19,582 bases of DNA from Collinsella sp. (GTDB taxonomy: Bacteria; Actinomycetota; Coriobacteriia; Coriobacteriales; Coriobacteriaceae). This document shows positions 1 through 7,396 of this stretch, piece after piece (the first letter of the stretch is position 1; each line of letters starts with the position of its first letter). The stretch is from positions 1 to 19,582 of the forward strand of contig JAHAAK010000039.1 in NCBI GenBank assembly GCA_018376905.1. The letters run 5' to 3'. The notes under the pieces are model-generated. The model made no database searches. It had not been told where the DNA came from and saw only the letters and a program-made list of their open reading frames with translations. Position numbers and translations under genes: made by a program.

Positions 1-56
1 AGCGCCGCAGCGGTCCGTCCGCGCGGAGCGCGGGCGCGATTCCCTTCCCCGCCACC
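1..56 (+). repeat. Right end of a tRNA-linked repeat element
   Basis: This resembles the right end of the elements found behind tRNA-Leu and tRNA-Arg later in the window. It has a GC-rich hairpin with a GGA triloop (CCGCGC 19-24, GCGCGG 28-33), then GCGCG, then a stretch at 38-56 that reads like a tRNA 3' end (GATTCCC...CCCGCCACC), and a terminator directly after. The parental tRNA would have a GGCGGGG-type acceptor and should lie just upstream of the window. The final CCA reads CCT, so this is a copy and not a functional tRNA end. Confidence 0.55.
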
Positions 57-67
57 TTGAATTGACT

Positions 68-97
68 AGGACCTCTGCAAAGGGGTCCTTTTCTTTT
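68..97 (+). terminator. Rho-independent terminator after the partial tRNA-linked element
   Basis: An 8-bp stem (68-75 with 82-89, one G-T pair) has a 6-nt loop and is followed by a T-rich tail ending in TTTTCTTTTA. It occupies the same place, and has the same tail, as the terminators that follow the tRNA-Arg 3'-end copies. Confidence 0.7.
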
Positions 98-105
98 ATC
101 GAGAG

Positions 106-350
106 ACCCGCGGAAACTGCGTCCCGGAATTTGGCTTCAGAGCGGGATACGTTTTCCGCTTTGAGGCCGCTTGGGAAAGCGTGACCCGGAATCCGGCGTC
201 AGAATGGGACGCGCTTTCCTTTTGCGGCCCTTGGCGGAAACTGCGTCCCAGATCCCGCGCTCAGAACGGGATGCATTTTCCGGTTGAGGCCTCGAACGGA
301 AAATGCATCCCAGTCTTTTGCGAAAAAACGGGACACGCTTTCCGGCCGCC
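106..350. repeat. Four tandem 62-bp palindromic repeats
   Basis: Left arms of the type CGGAAACTGCGTCCC start at 111, 173, 235 and 297. Right arms of the type GGGATGCATTTTCCG start at 144, 206, 268 and 330. Both series have an exact 62-bp period although the sequences have diverged. Arms pair within units (about 11-12 of 14-15 positions) and also between neighbours: the right arm at 268-282 and the left arm at 297-311 are perfect 15-bp complements around a loop containing GAGGCCTC. Loops and spacers are partly conserved (TTGAGGCC; GCGTCAGAA). It is not a CRISPR array, because the repeats vary and no constant repeat separates unique spacers. No gene is apparent here. Confidence 0.8.
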
Positions 351-431
351 TACTTCCGACGTGTGTGCACATCTCGGCGCACCAGCTCGTGCCCGCCTGC
401 CCCAGACATTCCTCCCGCTTTTGCGCCACTT

Positions 432-452
432 TACAGACCGTTCGGTCGTCTG
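432..452. promoter_or_regulatory. Palindrome in the promoter region of the GH5-like gene
   Basis: An imperfect palindrome, ACAGACCG-TTC-GGTCGTCTGT, lies just upstream of a good -10 hexamer (TATACT, 467-472, preceded by GGG). No clear -35 box is visible, and the palindrome sits where it would be. A GACCGNNCGGTC-like core resembles operators of TetR-family repressors. This is an inference from shape and position; no regulator gene is adjacent. Confidence 0.35.
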
Positions 453-537
453 TCCGCACGCGCGGGTATACTCAAAACGATACTTTTCCTATGCAATACG
501 ATGCAGGCTCGGCCTGCACGATCCGAAGGGGGCAGTG

Positions 538-1599
538 ATGGAGAGGATACTCGGCGTTAATCTCTCTGGCTGGTTTATTCCCGAGCCCTGGGTGACCCCG
601 TCGCTCTATGCGGCGACCGGTGCATCCAATGCGGCGGAGCTGCAAGAGGCCATGGGCACCGCTGCCTATAACGAGCGTATGCGCCGTCATTACGAGACGT
701 TTGTGAGCGAGGACGATTTTCGTCGTATGGCGCAGATCGGCCTCAACGCCGTACGTCTACCGGTGCCGTGGTATGCCTTTGGCTCGCAGGAATCCGACGC
801 CTCGTACATCTCGGTCGTTGACTATATCGATCGCGCGATTGAGTGGGCCGCTAAGTACAACATCCGCGTGCTGCTCGATTTGGCGACTGTGCCCGGCGGT
901 CAAGGTGACTCCAACGATTCGCCCACCACGCCGGAGACCGTCGCCGAGTGGCATTCGTCCACCAACGGCCGTCATGTCGCACTCGACGTGCTCGAGCGCT
1001 TGGCCGATCGCTATGGCGAGGCCGAGAGCCTGCTGGGCATTGAGCTGCTGGACACGCCGCAGATGAGCGTTCGCAAGAGCCTCTTCACCATGACGGATGG
1101 CATTCCTGCTCACTACCTGCGCAATTTCTATCGCGATGCCTACGAGCTCGTCCGTTCGTATATGCCCGAGGATAAAATCGTCGTCTTCTCGTCGTCGGGG
1201 CATCCCAGCGAGTGGAAGCATTTTATGCGCGGCGCCAAGTACAAGAACGTCTACATGGACCTTCACCTGTACCATTACCGCGACGAGTATGCGCTCGACA
1301 TCACGAGCCCCCGCGGGCTGACGACGGCGATTTCGCGTAACAAGCGCGAGCTTAAAGAAGCGATTTCGACAGGGTTCCCCGTGCTGGTGGGCGAATGGTC
1401 GGGTGCGGCGATCTTTGCCAACTCGTCGGTTACGCCCGAGGGCCGCAATGCCTACGAGCGCGTGTTTATCGCCAACCAGCTGGCTTCGTTTGCGCCGGCT
1501 GCCGGTTGGTTCTTCCAAACGTGGAAGACCGAGAAGCGCATTGCAGCATGGGACGCCCGCGCGGCGCTCGGTACGCTCGAGCGCGGCATGATTGAATAG
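538..1599 (+). CDS. GH5-like (exo-beta-1,3-glucanase type) protein, probably catalytically altered
   Basis: The 353-aa product matches the fold order of glycoside hydrolase family 5 exo-1,3-glucanases: N-terminal VNLSGWFIPEPWVTPSL (residues 7-23), GLNAVRLPVPWYAF (68-81), the LHLYHY segment (242-247) and PVLVGEWSGA (281-290) with the expected nucleophile Glu286. The acid/base position is unusual: the family motif ELLNEP reads ELLDTP (169-174), so the catalytic Glu is Thr173. The conserved His of the DLHGAPG motif is Ala116. The protein may therefore be inactive, a binding protein, or have changed chemistry. No signal peptide is visible, so it is probably cytoplasmic. The start at 538 follows an AGGGGG box; the frame stays open upstream only because it runs through the 62-bp repeats. 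It lies 6 bp before rsmI, so the two are probably co-transcribed. Confidence 0.8.
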   Translation: MERILGVNLSGWFIPEPWVTPSLYAATGASNAAELQEAMGTAAYNERMRRHYETFVSEDDFRRMAQIGLNAVRLPVPWYAFGSQESDASYISVVDYIDRAIEWAAKYNIRVLLDLATVPGGQGDSNDSPTTPETVAEWHSSTNGRHVALDVLERLADRYGEAESLLGIELLDTPQMSVRKSLFTMTDGIPAHYLRNFYRDAYELVRSYMPEDKIVVFSSSGHPSEWKHFMRGAKYKNVYMDLHLYHYRDEYALDITSPRGLTTAISRNKRELKEAISTGFPVLVGEWSGAAIFANSSVTPEGRNAYERVFIANQLASFAPAAGWFFQTWKTEKRIAAWDARAALGTLERGMIE

Positions 1600-1605
1600 G
1601 TTGAT

Positions 1606-2484
1606 ATGACGCAAAACAGCGCCCATACGGGCAAACTCTATGTGGTCGGCACGCCCATCGGCAACCTGGGCGACCTGTCCCCGCGCGTTGGCGAGGCGTT
1701 TGCCGCCGCCGATGCCATCTGCTGCGAGGACACGCGCGTGACGTCAAAGCTGCTGATGCACTTGGGCATTTCCAAGCCGCTTGTCCGTTGCGACGAGAAT
1801 GTGATCGCCAGCCGCGCCACCGGCCTGGTCGACCGTCTGCTGGCGGGGGAGACCCTCGCCTTTGCCTCGGACGCCGGCATGCCGAGCGTGTCCGATCCCG
1901 GCCAGGCGCTGGTCGAGGCGGCGCGTGAGGCCGATTTGCCCGTCGAAGTTATTCCCGGGCCCTCTGCTTGCGTCACGGCGCTTGTTTCGTCCGGCATTCC
2001 CTGCGAGCATTTTTTCTTCGAGGGCTTTTTGGGCCGAAAGCACGGCGACCGTGTGCGCCGTTTGCAGCGCCTTGCCGTGGTGCCCGGCGCACTCATCTTC
2101 TACGAGTCTCCACATCGCATCGTGGCGACGCTCGAGGCCGTGGCGGAGGTCTTTCCCCAGCGTGAGGTTGCCGTCTGCCGCGAACTCACCAAGCTGCACG
2201 AGGAGGTCTTGCGCGGGCCCGCTGACCAGCTTGCCGAGGAGCTGCGTGCTCGCGGCGAGGTAAAGGGCGAGATTGCGCTGGTCATCGCGCCGCCGAGCGA
2301 GGATGAGGAGGCCGGCATCGCGCCGGTTGGCGCTGCGGTAGCGGATCCCGACGAGGCCCTGCGCGAGGATATCCGCACCGCGCTCGAGGAGGGGGAGCCC
2401 GCCTCTGCGATGGCCAAGCGCCTGTCTCAGAAGTATTCGCGCCGCAAGCGCGATGTCTATGCCATGGTGCTCGATATGCAATAG
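1606..2484 (+). CDS. rsmI: 16S rRNA (cytidine-1402-2'-O)-methyltransferase RsmI
   Basis: RsmI 2'-O-methylates C1402 of 16S rRNA in the decoding centre, using S-adenosylmethionine. The 292-aa product has the tetrapyrrole-methylase-type fold signatures in order: GTPIGNLGD (15-23), CEDTR (40-44), SDAGMPSVSDPG (88-99), IPGPSA (116-121), FYESPHRI (165-172) and CRELTK (191-196). Length and motif order are normal for the family. The C-terminal ~60 residues are acidic, then basic, and vary in this family. Its start is 6 bp after the GH5-like stop codon, with only a weak ribosome site (TAGG), which suggests translational coupling to the upstream gene. Confidence 0.95.
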   Translation: MTQNSAHTGKLYVVGTPIGNLGDLSPRVGEAFAAADAICCEDTRVTSKLLMHLGISKPLVRCDENVIASRATGLVDRLLAGETLAFASDAGMPSVSDPGQALVEAAREADLPVEVIPGPSACVTALVSSGIPCEHFFFEGFLGRKHGDRVRRLQRLAVVPGALIFYESPHRIVATLEAVAEVFPQREVAVCRELTKLHEEVLRGPADQLAEELRARGEVKGEIALVIAPPSEDEEAGIAPVGAAVADPDEALREDIRTALEEGEPASAMAKRLSQKYSRRKRDVYAMVLDMQ

Positions 2485-2553
2485 ATGGAGGATATCCAGC
2501 CCTTGCGCTAGAATCATCCCCTGTATGCAACGTTTTTCTGGAGGACAAACCCC

Positions 2554-4155
2554 ATGGATCAAAGCAAGCCTTCGTTCTTTATCACGACGCCCATCTACTA
2601 CGTCAACGCCGATCCGCACCTGGGCACGGCTTATTCCACCATCATCGCCGACGTTCAGGCTCGCTATCGCCGCTCCGCCGGCTATAACGTCAAGTTCCTG
2701 ACCGGCATGGACGAGCACGGCGAGAAGGTCGCCGAGGCCGCAGCCAAGCACAACATGACGCCGCAGGAGTGGACCGACAGCCAGGCTCCGCACTTCAAGG
2801 AGCTTTGGAGCAAGCTCGAGATCTCCAACGACGACTTCATCCGCACCACCGAGCCGCGCCAGCATCATGCCGTGCAGTACCTGTGGGAGCGCATGAAGGA
2901 GTCCGGCTACCTGTATAAGGGCAGCTACGACGGTTGGTATTGCGTGCCTGACGAGACCTACTTTACCGATACGCAGGTCCAGAAGGGCGACGAGGAGTAC
3001 GGCAGCGTCGGCCAGCACCTGTGCCCCGACTGCCACCGTCCGCTTGAGCGCGTGCAGGAGGAGTCCTACTTCTTTAAGCTTTCCGCCTTCCAGGACAAGC
3101 TGCTTAAGCTCTATGACGAGCATCCCGACTTTGTCGAGCCTGCGTTCCGCATGAACGAGGTTCGCAGCTTTGTCGAGGGCGGCCTCAACGACCTTTCCGT
3201 GAGTCGCACGAGCTTTGACTGGGGCATCCAGGTTCCGTTTGACGAGGGCCATGTGACCTATGTATGGTTTGACGCGCTGCTCAACTATATGACGGCCGTC
3301 GGCTACGGTGTCGACACCGACGAGGCGCGTGCCGAGCTGGCCTATCGCTGGCCCGCGCAGTTCCACATCGTGGGTAAGGACATCATCCGCTTCCACTGCG
3401 TCATTTGGCCCGCCATGCTCATGGCCATCGGCGAGGCCCTGCCCGAGCACGTCTTTGCCCACGGCTTCCTGACCGTGCGCAATGCCGAGACCGGCAAGGC
3501 CGAGAAGATGTCCAAGAGCCGCGGTAACGCCATCGCTCCGCAGGATGTTATCGACATGCTGGGCGTCGAGGGCTACCGCTATTACTTTATGACCGACGTG
3601 GTCCCCGGCACCGACGGCGCCATCAGCTTCGATCGTATGGAGCAGGTCTACAACGCCGATCTGGCCAACAGCTGGGGCAACCTCATTTCGCGCTCGCTCA
3701 ACATGAGCGCAAAGTACTTTGACGGCTGCGCCCCGGCTAAACCGGCGTCTGCCGACGCGTTCGATAACCCGCTGGCAAAGATTGCCGACGGTTTGGTCGA
3801 GCGCTACATGGCCAAGATGGACGTGCTCGATTACGGTGGAGCCAAGGATGAGGTCATGGAGCTCATCCACGCCGCCAACCACTACATCGAGGACTCCGAG
3901 CCCTGGGCACTTGCCAAGGACGAGGCTAAGGCTGACGAGCTGGCGTTTGTGATCTACAACCTGCTCGAGGCCATCCGCATTGCCGCTCACCTGCTGATGC
4001 CGCTCATGCCTCAGACCTCTGCCGAGGCCCTGCGCCGCCTGTCCTGCGAGAACGAGGCCGCGACCGACGACCTCAAGGGCATTTGCGCTTGGGGCCTGCT
4101 TGCTGGTGGTCAGCCCGTCGAGAAGGGCGATCCTCTGTTCCCGCGTCTGGCGTAG
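2554..4155 (+). CDS. metG: Methionyl-tRNA synthetase
   Basis: This class I aminoacyl-tRNA synthetase charges tRNA-Met with methionine. The 533-aa product shows the HIGH-type signature PHLGTAY (21-27), TGMDEHG (50-56), the connective-peptide region, and KMSKS (318-322), followed by the helical anticodon-binding domain. The zinc-knuckle region is incomplete: CVPD (130-133) has Asp where the second Cys of the first pair would be, while CPDC (157-160) keeps the second pair. There is no C-terminal EMAP-type tRNA-binding domain, so it is the short form. A GGAGG box about 10 nt upstream fixes the start. A possible -10 (TAGAAT near 2510) suggests its own promoter, but no good -35 is visible. Confidence 0.97.
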   Translation: MDQSKPSFFITTPIYYVNADPHLGTAYSTIIADVQARYRRSAGYNVKFLTGMDEHGEKVAEAAAKHNMTPQEWTDSQAPHFKELWSKLEISNDDFIRTTEPRQHHAVQYLWERMKESGYLYKGSYDGWYCVPDETYFTDTQVQKGDEEYGSVGQHLCPDCHRPLERVQEESYFFKLSAFQDKLLKLYDEHPDFVEPAFRMNEVRSFVEGGLNDLSVSRTSFDWGIQVPFDEGHVTYVWFDALLNYMTAVGYGVDTDEARAELAYRWPAQFHIVGKDIIRFHCVIWPAMLMAIGEALPEHVFAHGFLTVRNAETGKAEKMSKSRGNAIAPQDVIDMLGVEGYRYYFMTDVVPGTDGAISFDRMEQVYNADLANSWGNLISRSLNMSAKYFDGCAPAKPASADAFDNPLAKIADGLVERYMAKMDVLDYGGAKDEVMELIHAANHYIEDSEPWALAKDEAKADELAFVIYNLLEAIRIAAHLLMPLMPQTSAEALRRLSCENEAATDDLKGICAWGLLAGGQPVEKGDPLFPRLA

Positions 4156-4197
4156 AGACCGCGCGAGCGCCATATCGGCAATTTGCTGTTTAGATGT

Positions 4198-4233
4198 AAG
4201 GGCATGGCCGCAACGGTCCATGCCCTTTCGTTT
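4198..4233 (+). terminator. Terminator after metG
   Basis: A strong hairpin (AAGGGCATGG paired with CCATGCCCTT) around a CCGCAACGGT loop is followed by a short T-rich tail (TTTCGTTT). It separates metG from the rsmA-tatD pair. Confidence 0.85.
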
Positions 4234-4265
4234 CAAGACGCCGCCATCATGCTAAGGAGGCAACT

Positions 4266-5126
4266 ATGACAACTTCGCCTTTGGCAAACCCCACGGCCAC
4301 CAGGGAGCTGCTGGAGGAGTTTGGCCTTGCGACCAAGCATCGCCTGGGCCAGAACTTTCTAATCGACAATCATGTGATCGAGCGTATCTGCGAGCTTGCC
4401 GAGCTTGCAGGTGACGAGCGCGTACTCGAGGTGGGTCCGGGTTGCGGCACTTTGACACTTGCGTTGCTGCAGGAAGCGGCGTGCGTTACGTCCATTGAGG
4501 CCGATCCCGAGCTTGAGCCGGTGCTCGATGCCCACGCCGCCGACTATGCCAACTTCCGCTTTATCATGGGCGATGCGCTCAAGGTGACGCCGGAGCAGAT
4601 TGAGCAGGCTGCGGGCGGTGAGCCGACGGTATTTGTCGCGAACTTGCCCTATAACGTGGCGGCGACGATCATTTTGCAATTTTTCCAGACGATGCCGGCG
4701 CTCAAGCGCGCCGTCGTCATGGTGCAAAAGGAGGTTGCCGATCGCATTGCCGCAGTGCCGGGCAACAAGACCTATGGCGGCTATACGGCAAAGCTTGGCC
4801 TGTATGCGCAGGTGACGGGTCGCTTTGAGGTGCCGCCGCGTTGCTTTATGCCGGCGCCACACGTGGACTCGGCCGTCGTGCGTGTCGACCGTGTTGACGG
4901 TGTGGTGCCCGAAGGACTCGATCGCGAATTTGTGGCCCGTGTGATTGACGCTGCATTTGCTCAGCGTCGCAAGACCATCCGCAATTCCATGAGCGCCAAC
5001 GGCTTTGCCAAGGACGTGCTCGATGCCGCCTTTGAGGCTTGCGGTATCGCACCCACCACGCGCGCCGAGACGCTCGGCGTCGCCGACTTTGTGTGCCTGG
5101 CTCGGGAGCTTTCCCATGACGCTTAA
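4266..5126 (+). CDS. rsmA: 16S rRNA adenine-1518/1519 dimethyltransferase (RsmA/KsgA)
   Basis: RsmA dimethylates two adjacent adenines in the 3'-terminal hairpin of 16S rRNA during late 30S assembly. The 286-aa product has the N-terminal GQNFL (28-32), the SAM-binding motif EVGPGCGTLT (55-64), the acidic strand-2 motif (SIEAD, 76-80), the catalytic NLPY (126-129) and the C-terminal helical domain with FAQRRKTIRNS. An AAGGAGG box 6 nt upstream is close to ideal. The 3' end overlaps the tatD start by 11 nt, so the two genes are translationally coupled. It is preceded by a terminator and so needs its own promoter, which I cannot place securely. Confidence 0.96.
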   Translation: MTTSPLANPTATRELLEEFGLATKHRLGQNFLIDNHVIERICELAELAGDERVLEVGPGCGTLTLALLQEAACVTSIEADPELEPVLDAHAADYANFRFIMGDALKVTPEQIEQAAGGEPTVFVANLPYNVAATIILQFFQTMPALKRAVVMVQKEVADRIAAVPGNKTYGGYTAKLGLYAQVTGRFEVPPRCFMPAPHVDSAVVRVDRVDGVVPEGLDREFVARVIDAAFAQRRKTIRNSMSANGFAKDVLDAAFEACGIAPTTRAETLGVADFVCLARELSHDA

Positions 5127-6033
5127 TGCCGAACGCGTGACGTTTACCAAGAAAAAGAAGACGGTTGCTTGTCCCGTGCCCTTGGCACCGCTTGCCGACA
5201 CACATGCGCATCTGCTTTCGTTCTGGGGCAAGGATGTGCCCGAGACACTCGTGCGTGCCAAGGCGGCAGGCATCGACCTGTTGGTGACGGTCTTCGATCC
5301 CATTGCCGACAAGCGCAGCGTGACGGACTATAGCGACTGGCTGACGCGCGAGATTCTGCCGATACGGGATATCCCGCAGATCAAGTATCTTGCCGGCGTG
5401 CATCCGTATGGCGCGCCGGACTATACCGACGACGTTCACGCACAGGTCGTTGCCGCGCTTGATGATCCCTTATGCGCCGGTATTGGCGAAATCGGTCTGG
5501 ACTACCACATGGACTATGACGACGATATCGCGCCGGCGCCCCACAGCGTGCAGATTGACTGCATGGCGCGCCAGCTCGAAGTTGCCGTGCGCCGCAATGT
5601 GCCGGTGGAGCTGCATCTGCGTCACGAGGACATGGACCAGGAGCGTACCTCGCACGTGGACGCCTACAACGTGCTTCGTGAGGTGGGCGTGCCCCAGGCC
5701 GGTTGTGTGCTGCACTGCTTTGGCGAGGACCGCGCCACGATGGAGCGCTTTGTGGAGCTGGGCTGCTATATCGCCTATGGTGGTGCGGCCACCTTTAAGC
5801 GCAACGAAGGCGTGCGCGAGGCATTTGCGGCGACCCCGCTCGACCGCATTTTGTTCGAGACGGATTGCCCGTATATGGCGCCGGAGCCCATTCGCGGTCT
5901 TGAATGCGAGCCAGCAATGATCTCCATTACGGCAAACGCGCTGGTTAACGACCGTGTCGATCGCACTGGTGAGGACGCCGAAACAATCGCGCAAGCCGCT
6001 TGGGAAAATGCCTGCAAACTTTTTCAAAAATAG
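5116..6033 (+). CDS. tatD: TatD-family metal-dependent hydrolase/DNase
   Basis: The 305-aa product belongs to the TatD family of metal-dependent nucleases. Metal-site residues are all present: HAH (30-32), Glu125 in GIGEIGLDYH, His167 in ELHLRH, His200 in LHCFG, and Asp250 in FETDCPYMAPEP. Family members have 3'-5' exonuclease activity on DNA and are linked to DNA repair and quality control. I chose the ATG at 5116 because GGGAG precedes it and the family core starts about 25 residues later; the frame stays open upstream only inside rsmA. The ~20-residue basic N-terminal extension (KKKK) is unusual for the family. It is coupled to rsmA by an 11-nt overlap. Confidence 0.92.
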   Translation: MTLNAERVTFTKKKKTVACPVPLAPLADTHAHLLSFWGKDVPETLVRAKAAGIDLLVTVFDPIADKRSVTDYSDWLTREILPIRDIPQIKYLAGVHPYGAPDYTDDVHAQVVAALDDPLCAGIGEIGLDYHMDYDDDIAPAPHSVQIDCMARQLEVAVRRNVPVELHLRHEDMDQERTSHVDAYNVLREVGVPQAGCVLHCFGEDRATMERFVELGCYIAYGGAATFKRNEGVREAFAATPLDRILFETDCPYMAPEPIRGLECEPAMISITANALVNDRVDRTGEDAETIAQAAWENACKLFQK

Positions 6034-6036
6034 TTC

Positions 6037-6065
6037 TTGCGTTCGCGATGGCGCTCCGTTATTCT
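6037..6065 (+). promoter_or_regulatory. Promoter of tRNA-Leu
   Basis: TTGCGT (6037-6042) and TATTCT (6060-6065) are separated by 17 bp. The predicted transcription start falls about 5 nt before the mature tRNA. Confidence 0.6.
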
Positions 6066-6076
6066 AATTCCTGCAC

Positions 6077-6163
6077 GCGGGCGTGGCGGAATTGGCAGAC
6101 GCGTACGGTTCAGGTCCGTATGGGGGCAACCCCATGAAGGTTCAAGTCCTTTCGCCCGCACCA
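6077..6163 (+). tRNA. tRNA-Leu (anticodon CAG)
   Basis: An 87-nt class II tRNA with a perfect 7-bp acceptor (GCGGGCG with CGCCCGC), anticodon stem TACGG/CCGTA around loop TTCAGGT (anticodon CAG, decoding CUG), a long variable arm (GGGGGCAACCCC) and the T-arm AGGTTCAAGTCC. The 3' CCA is encoded. A terminator follows within 12 nt. Confidence 0.95.
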
Positions 6164-6170
6164 TTGATTG

Positions 6171-6199
6171 AAAGAGCTCCCAGCAATGGGAGCTTTTTT
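6171..6199 (+). terminator. Terminator of tRNA-Leu (first copy)
   Basis: The 7-bp stem AGCTCCC/GGGAGCT (6175-6181 with 6188-6194) with a 6-nt loop is followed by a T run. The same hairpin is repeated 189 bp downstream. Confidence 0.9.
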
Positions 6200-6205
6200 G
6201 TTATG

Positions 6206-6394
6206 GGCCCACCGCAGGGACTTGAACCTGTGAAGGAGCGAGCGTCAAGAAAACGCGGAGCGTTTTTAGCGAGCTGGCGAGTCCGCCGGCAGGCGGGCGA
6301 AGCCGGTGCGGATCCGCGAAGCGGATACGCGGACGTCCTTTCGCCCGCACCATTACATGAAAGAGCTCCCAGCAATGGGAGCTTTTTTGTTATG
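6206..6394 (+). repeat. tRNA-linked repeat element behind tRNA-Leu, with a copy of the tRNA 3' end
   Basis: The left end carries an inverted copy of the tRNA-Leu T-arm (GGACTTGAACCT, 6218-6229). The core contains a hairpin AAAACGC-GGA-GCGTTTT flanked by GCGAGC motifs, the CCGCCGGCAGGCGGG segment, and the ATCCGC-GAA-GCGGAT hairpin. The right end (6335-6394) is a direct repeat of 6146-6205 at an offset of 189 bp. It covers the tRNA 3' end with CCA, the terminator and the GTTATG that follows; only the five bases after CCATT differ. It is the same family as the elements behind the three tRNA-Arg genes, but here both tRNA-derived ends match tRNA-Leu. Confidence 0.85.
6360..6388 (+). terminator. 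Second copy of the tRNA-Leu terminator
   Basis: The same AGCTCCC/GGGAGCT hairpin and T run as at 6171-6199, carried in the right end of the repeat element. It should stop any transcript that reads through the first terminator. Confidence 0.85.
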
Positions 6395-6451
6395 CACGAT
6401 CTCCTTGGACGGGTATCCTAATGCCAACGTGTGCCTATCAGAGGAGAGACC

Positions 6452-7390
6452 ATGCTGTTTTCCGGTATCATCGCCGCCCTTACCAGCCTTTTGATTCCCA
6501 TCATCATCCTGTTGTTGCTGCTCCCCAACGCCTGCTACGTCGTTGAGCAGCAGCACGCTGTGATCATCGAGCGCTTGGGTAAGTTCAATCGTATCGTCAA
6601 CGCGGGCTTCCACGTGAAGGTGCCCGTGATTGACCGCAAGGCCGCCACGGTGAGTCTGCGCACCATGAAAAATGGTTTTGGCATCGACGTTAAGACCCAG
6701 GACAACGTGACCATTGGCCTTGAGGTCTCCGCTCAGTACCACGTGAGCTATGACATGGGCGCCGGCCCGGCAGATTCGGGCATCTACAAGAGCTACTATA
6801 TGCTGCAGGAGCCCGTCGACCAGATGCGCGACTTCATCACCGACGCCCTGCGCTCCTCCATCCCCGTCTACACACTCGATGAGGTCTTTGCCAAGAAGGA
6901 TGACATCGCCAAGGATGTCAACGCTACCGTTTCCGAGCAGATGGCCGCCTACGGCTTCACCCTCGTGTCGACGCTCATCACCAAAATCGCACTGCCGACC
7001 GAGGTCGAGAACTCCATGAACGACATCAACGCCGCCCAGCGCAAGCGCGCTGCGGCACAGGAGCTCGCCGAGGCAGACCGCATCAAGCGCGTCACCGAGG
7101 CGACCGCCGAGGCTGAGGCAATGGAAAAGGCGGGCGAGGGCATCGCCAACCAGCGCAAAGCCATCGCGCTGGGTATCAAAGATTCGCTCGAGATCATCCA
7201 GGAGACGGGTGTCGGCAATGACGAGGCCAACCAACTGTTCATGTTTACGCAGTGGTCCGAGATGATGACGGAGTTCGCTCGCACGGGTAAAACCTCGACG
7301 GTCGTGCTGCCGAGTGACTTTTCGCAGTCGGCCTCGATGTTCGAGCAGATGCTGACCGCCGGCAAAGTTCAAAACGATTCGAAGGAGTAA
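6452..7390 (+). CDS. SPFH/Band 7 (stomatin/prohibitin-like) membrane protein
   Basis: The 312-aa product has one N-terminal transmembrane segment (about residues 4-29, very rich in Leu and Ile), then an SPFH domain starting at VVEQQHAVIIERLGKF with the strand pattern GFHVKVPVIDRK. A charged coiled-coil region follows (AAQRKRAAAQELAEADRIKR and on), and a C-terminal tail. It most resembles the QmcA/HIR-type branch. Such proteins form large membrane rings or microdomains that act with proteases or organise membrane proteins; no NfeD-like partner lies beside it here. An AGAGGAGAG box precedes the ATG at 6452, which I prefer over an in-frame GTG 21 nt upstream. rlmH follows after 6 nt. Confidence 0.9.
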   Translation: MLFSGIIAALTSLLIPIIILLLLLPNACYVVEQQHAVIIERLGKFNRIVNAGFHVKVPVIDRKAATVSLRTMKNGFGIDVKTQDNVTIGLEVSAQYHVSYDMGAGPADSGIYKSYYMLQEPVDQMRDFITDALRSSIPVYTLDEVFAKKDDIAKDVNATVSEQMAAYGFTLVSTLITKIALPTEVENSMNDINAAQRKRAAAQELAEADRIKRVTEATAEAEAMEKAGEGIANQRKAIALGIKDSLEIIQETGVGNDEANQLFMFTQWSEMMTEFARTGKTSTVVLPSDFSQSASMFEQMLTAGKVQNDSKE

Positions 7391-7396
7391 ACGCGC

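Noticed and set aside
106..350. CRISPR array
   Set aside because: Units diverge from one another, there is no constant repeat with unique spacers, and no cas gene is near.
181..537. N-terminal extension of the GH5-like protein by 119 residues from 181
   Set aside because: It runs through the 62-bp palindromic repeats and the candidate promoter, has no family similarity, and a good ribosome site and the family N-terminus place the start at 538.
1744..4236. 830-aa open frame on the minus strand
   Set aside because: It is antisense to rsmI and metG, whose motifs are unmistakable; long mirror frames are common in GC-rich DNA with strong third-position bias.
6293..6348. Base pairing of the core GCGGGCGAA with the tRNA-Leu acceptor TTCGCCCGC
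   Set aside because: The same core sequence stands behind tRNA-Arg, where the acceptor does not match, so the 9-bp match is best taken as chance.
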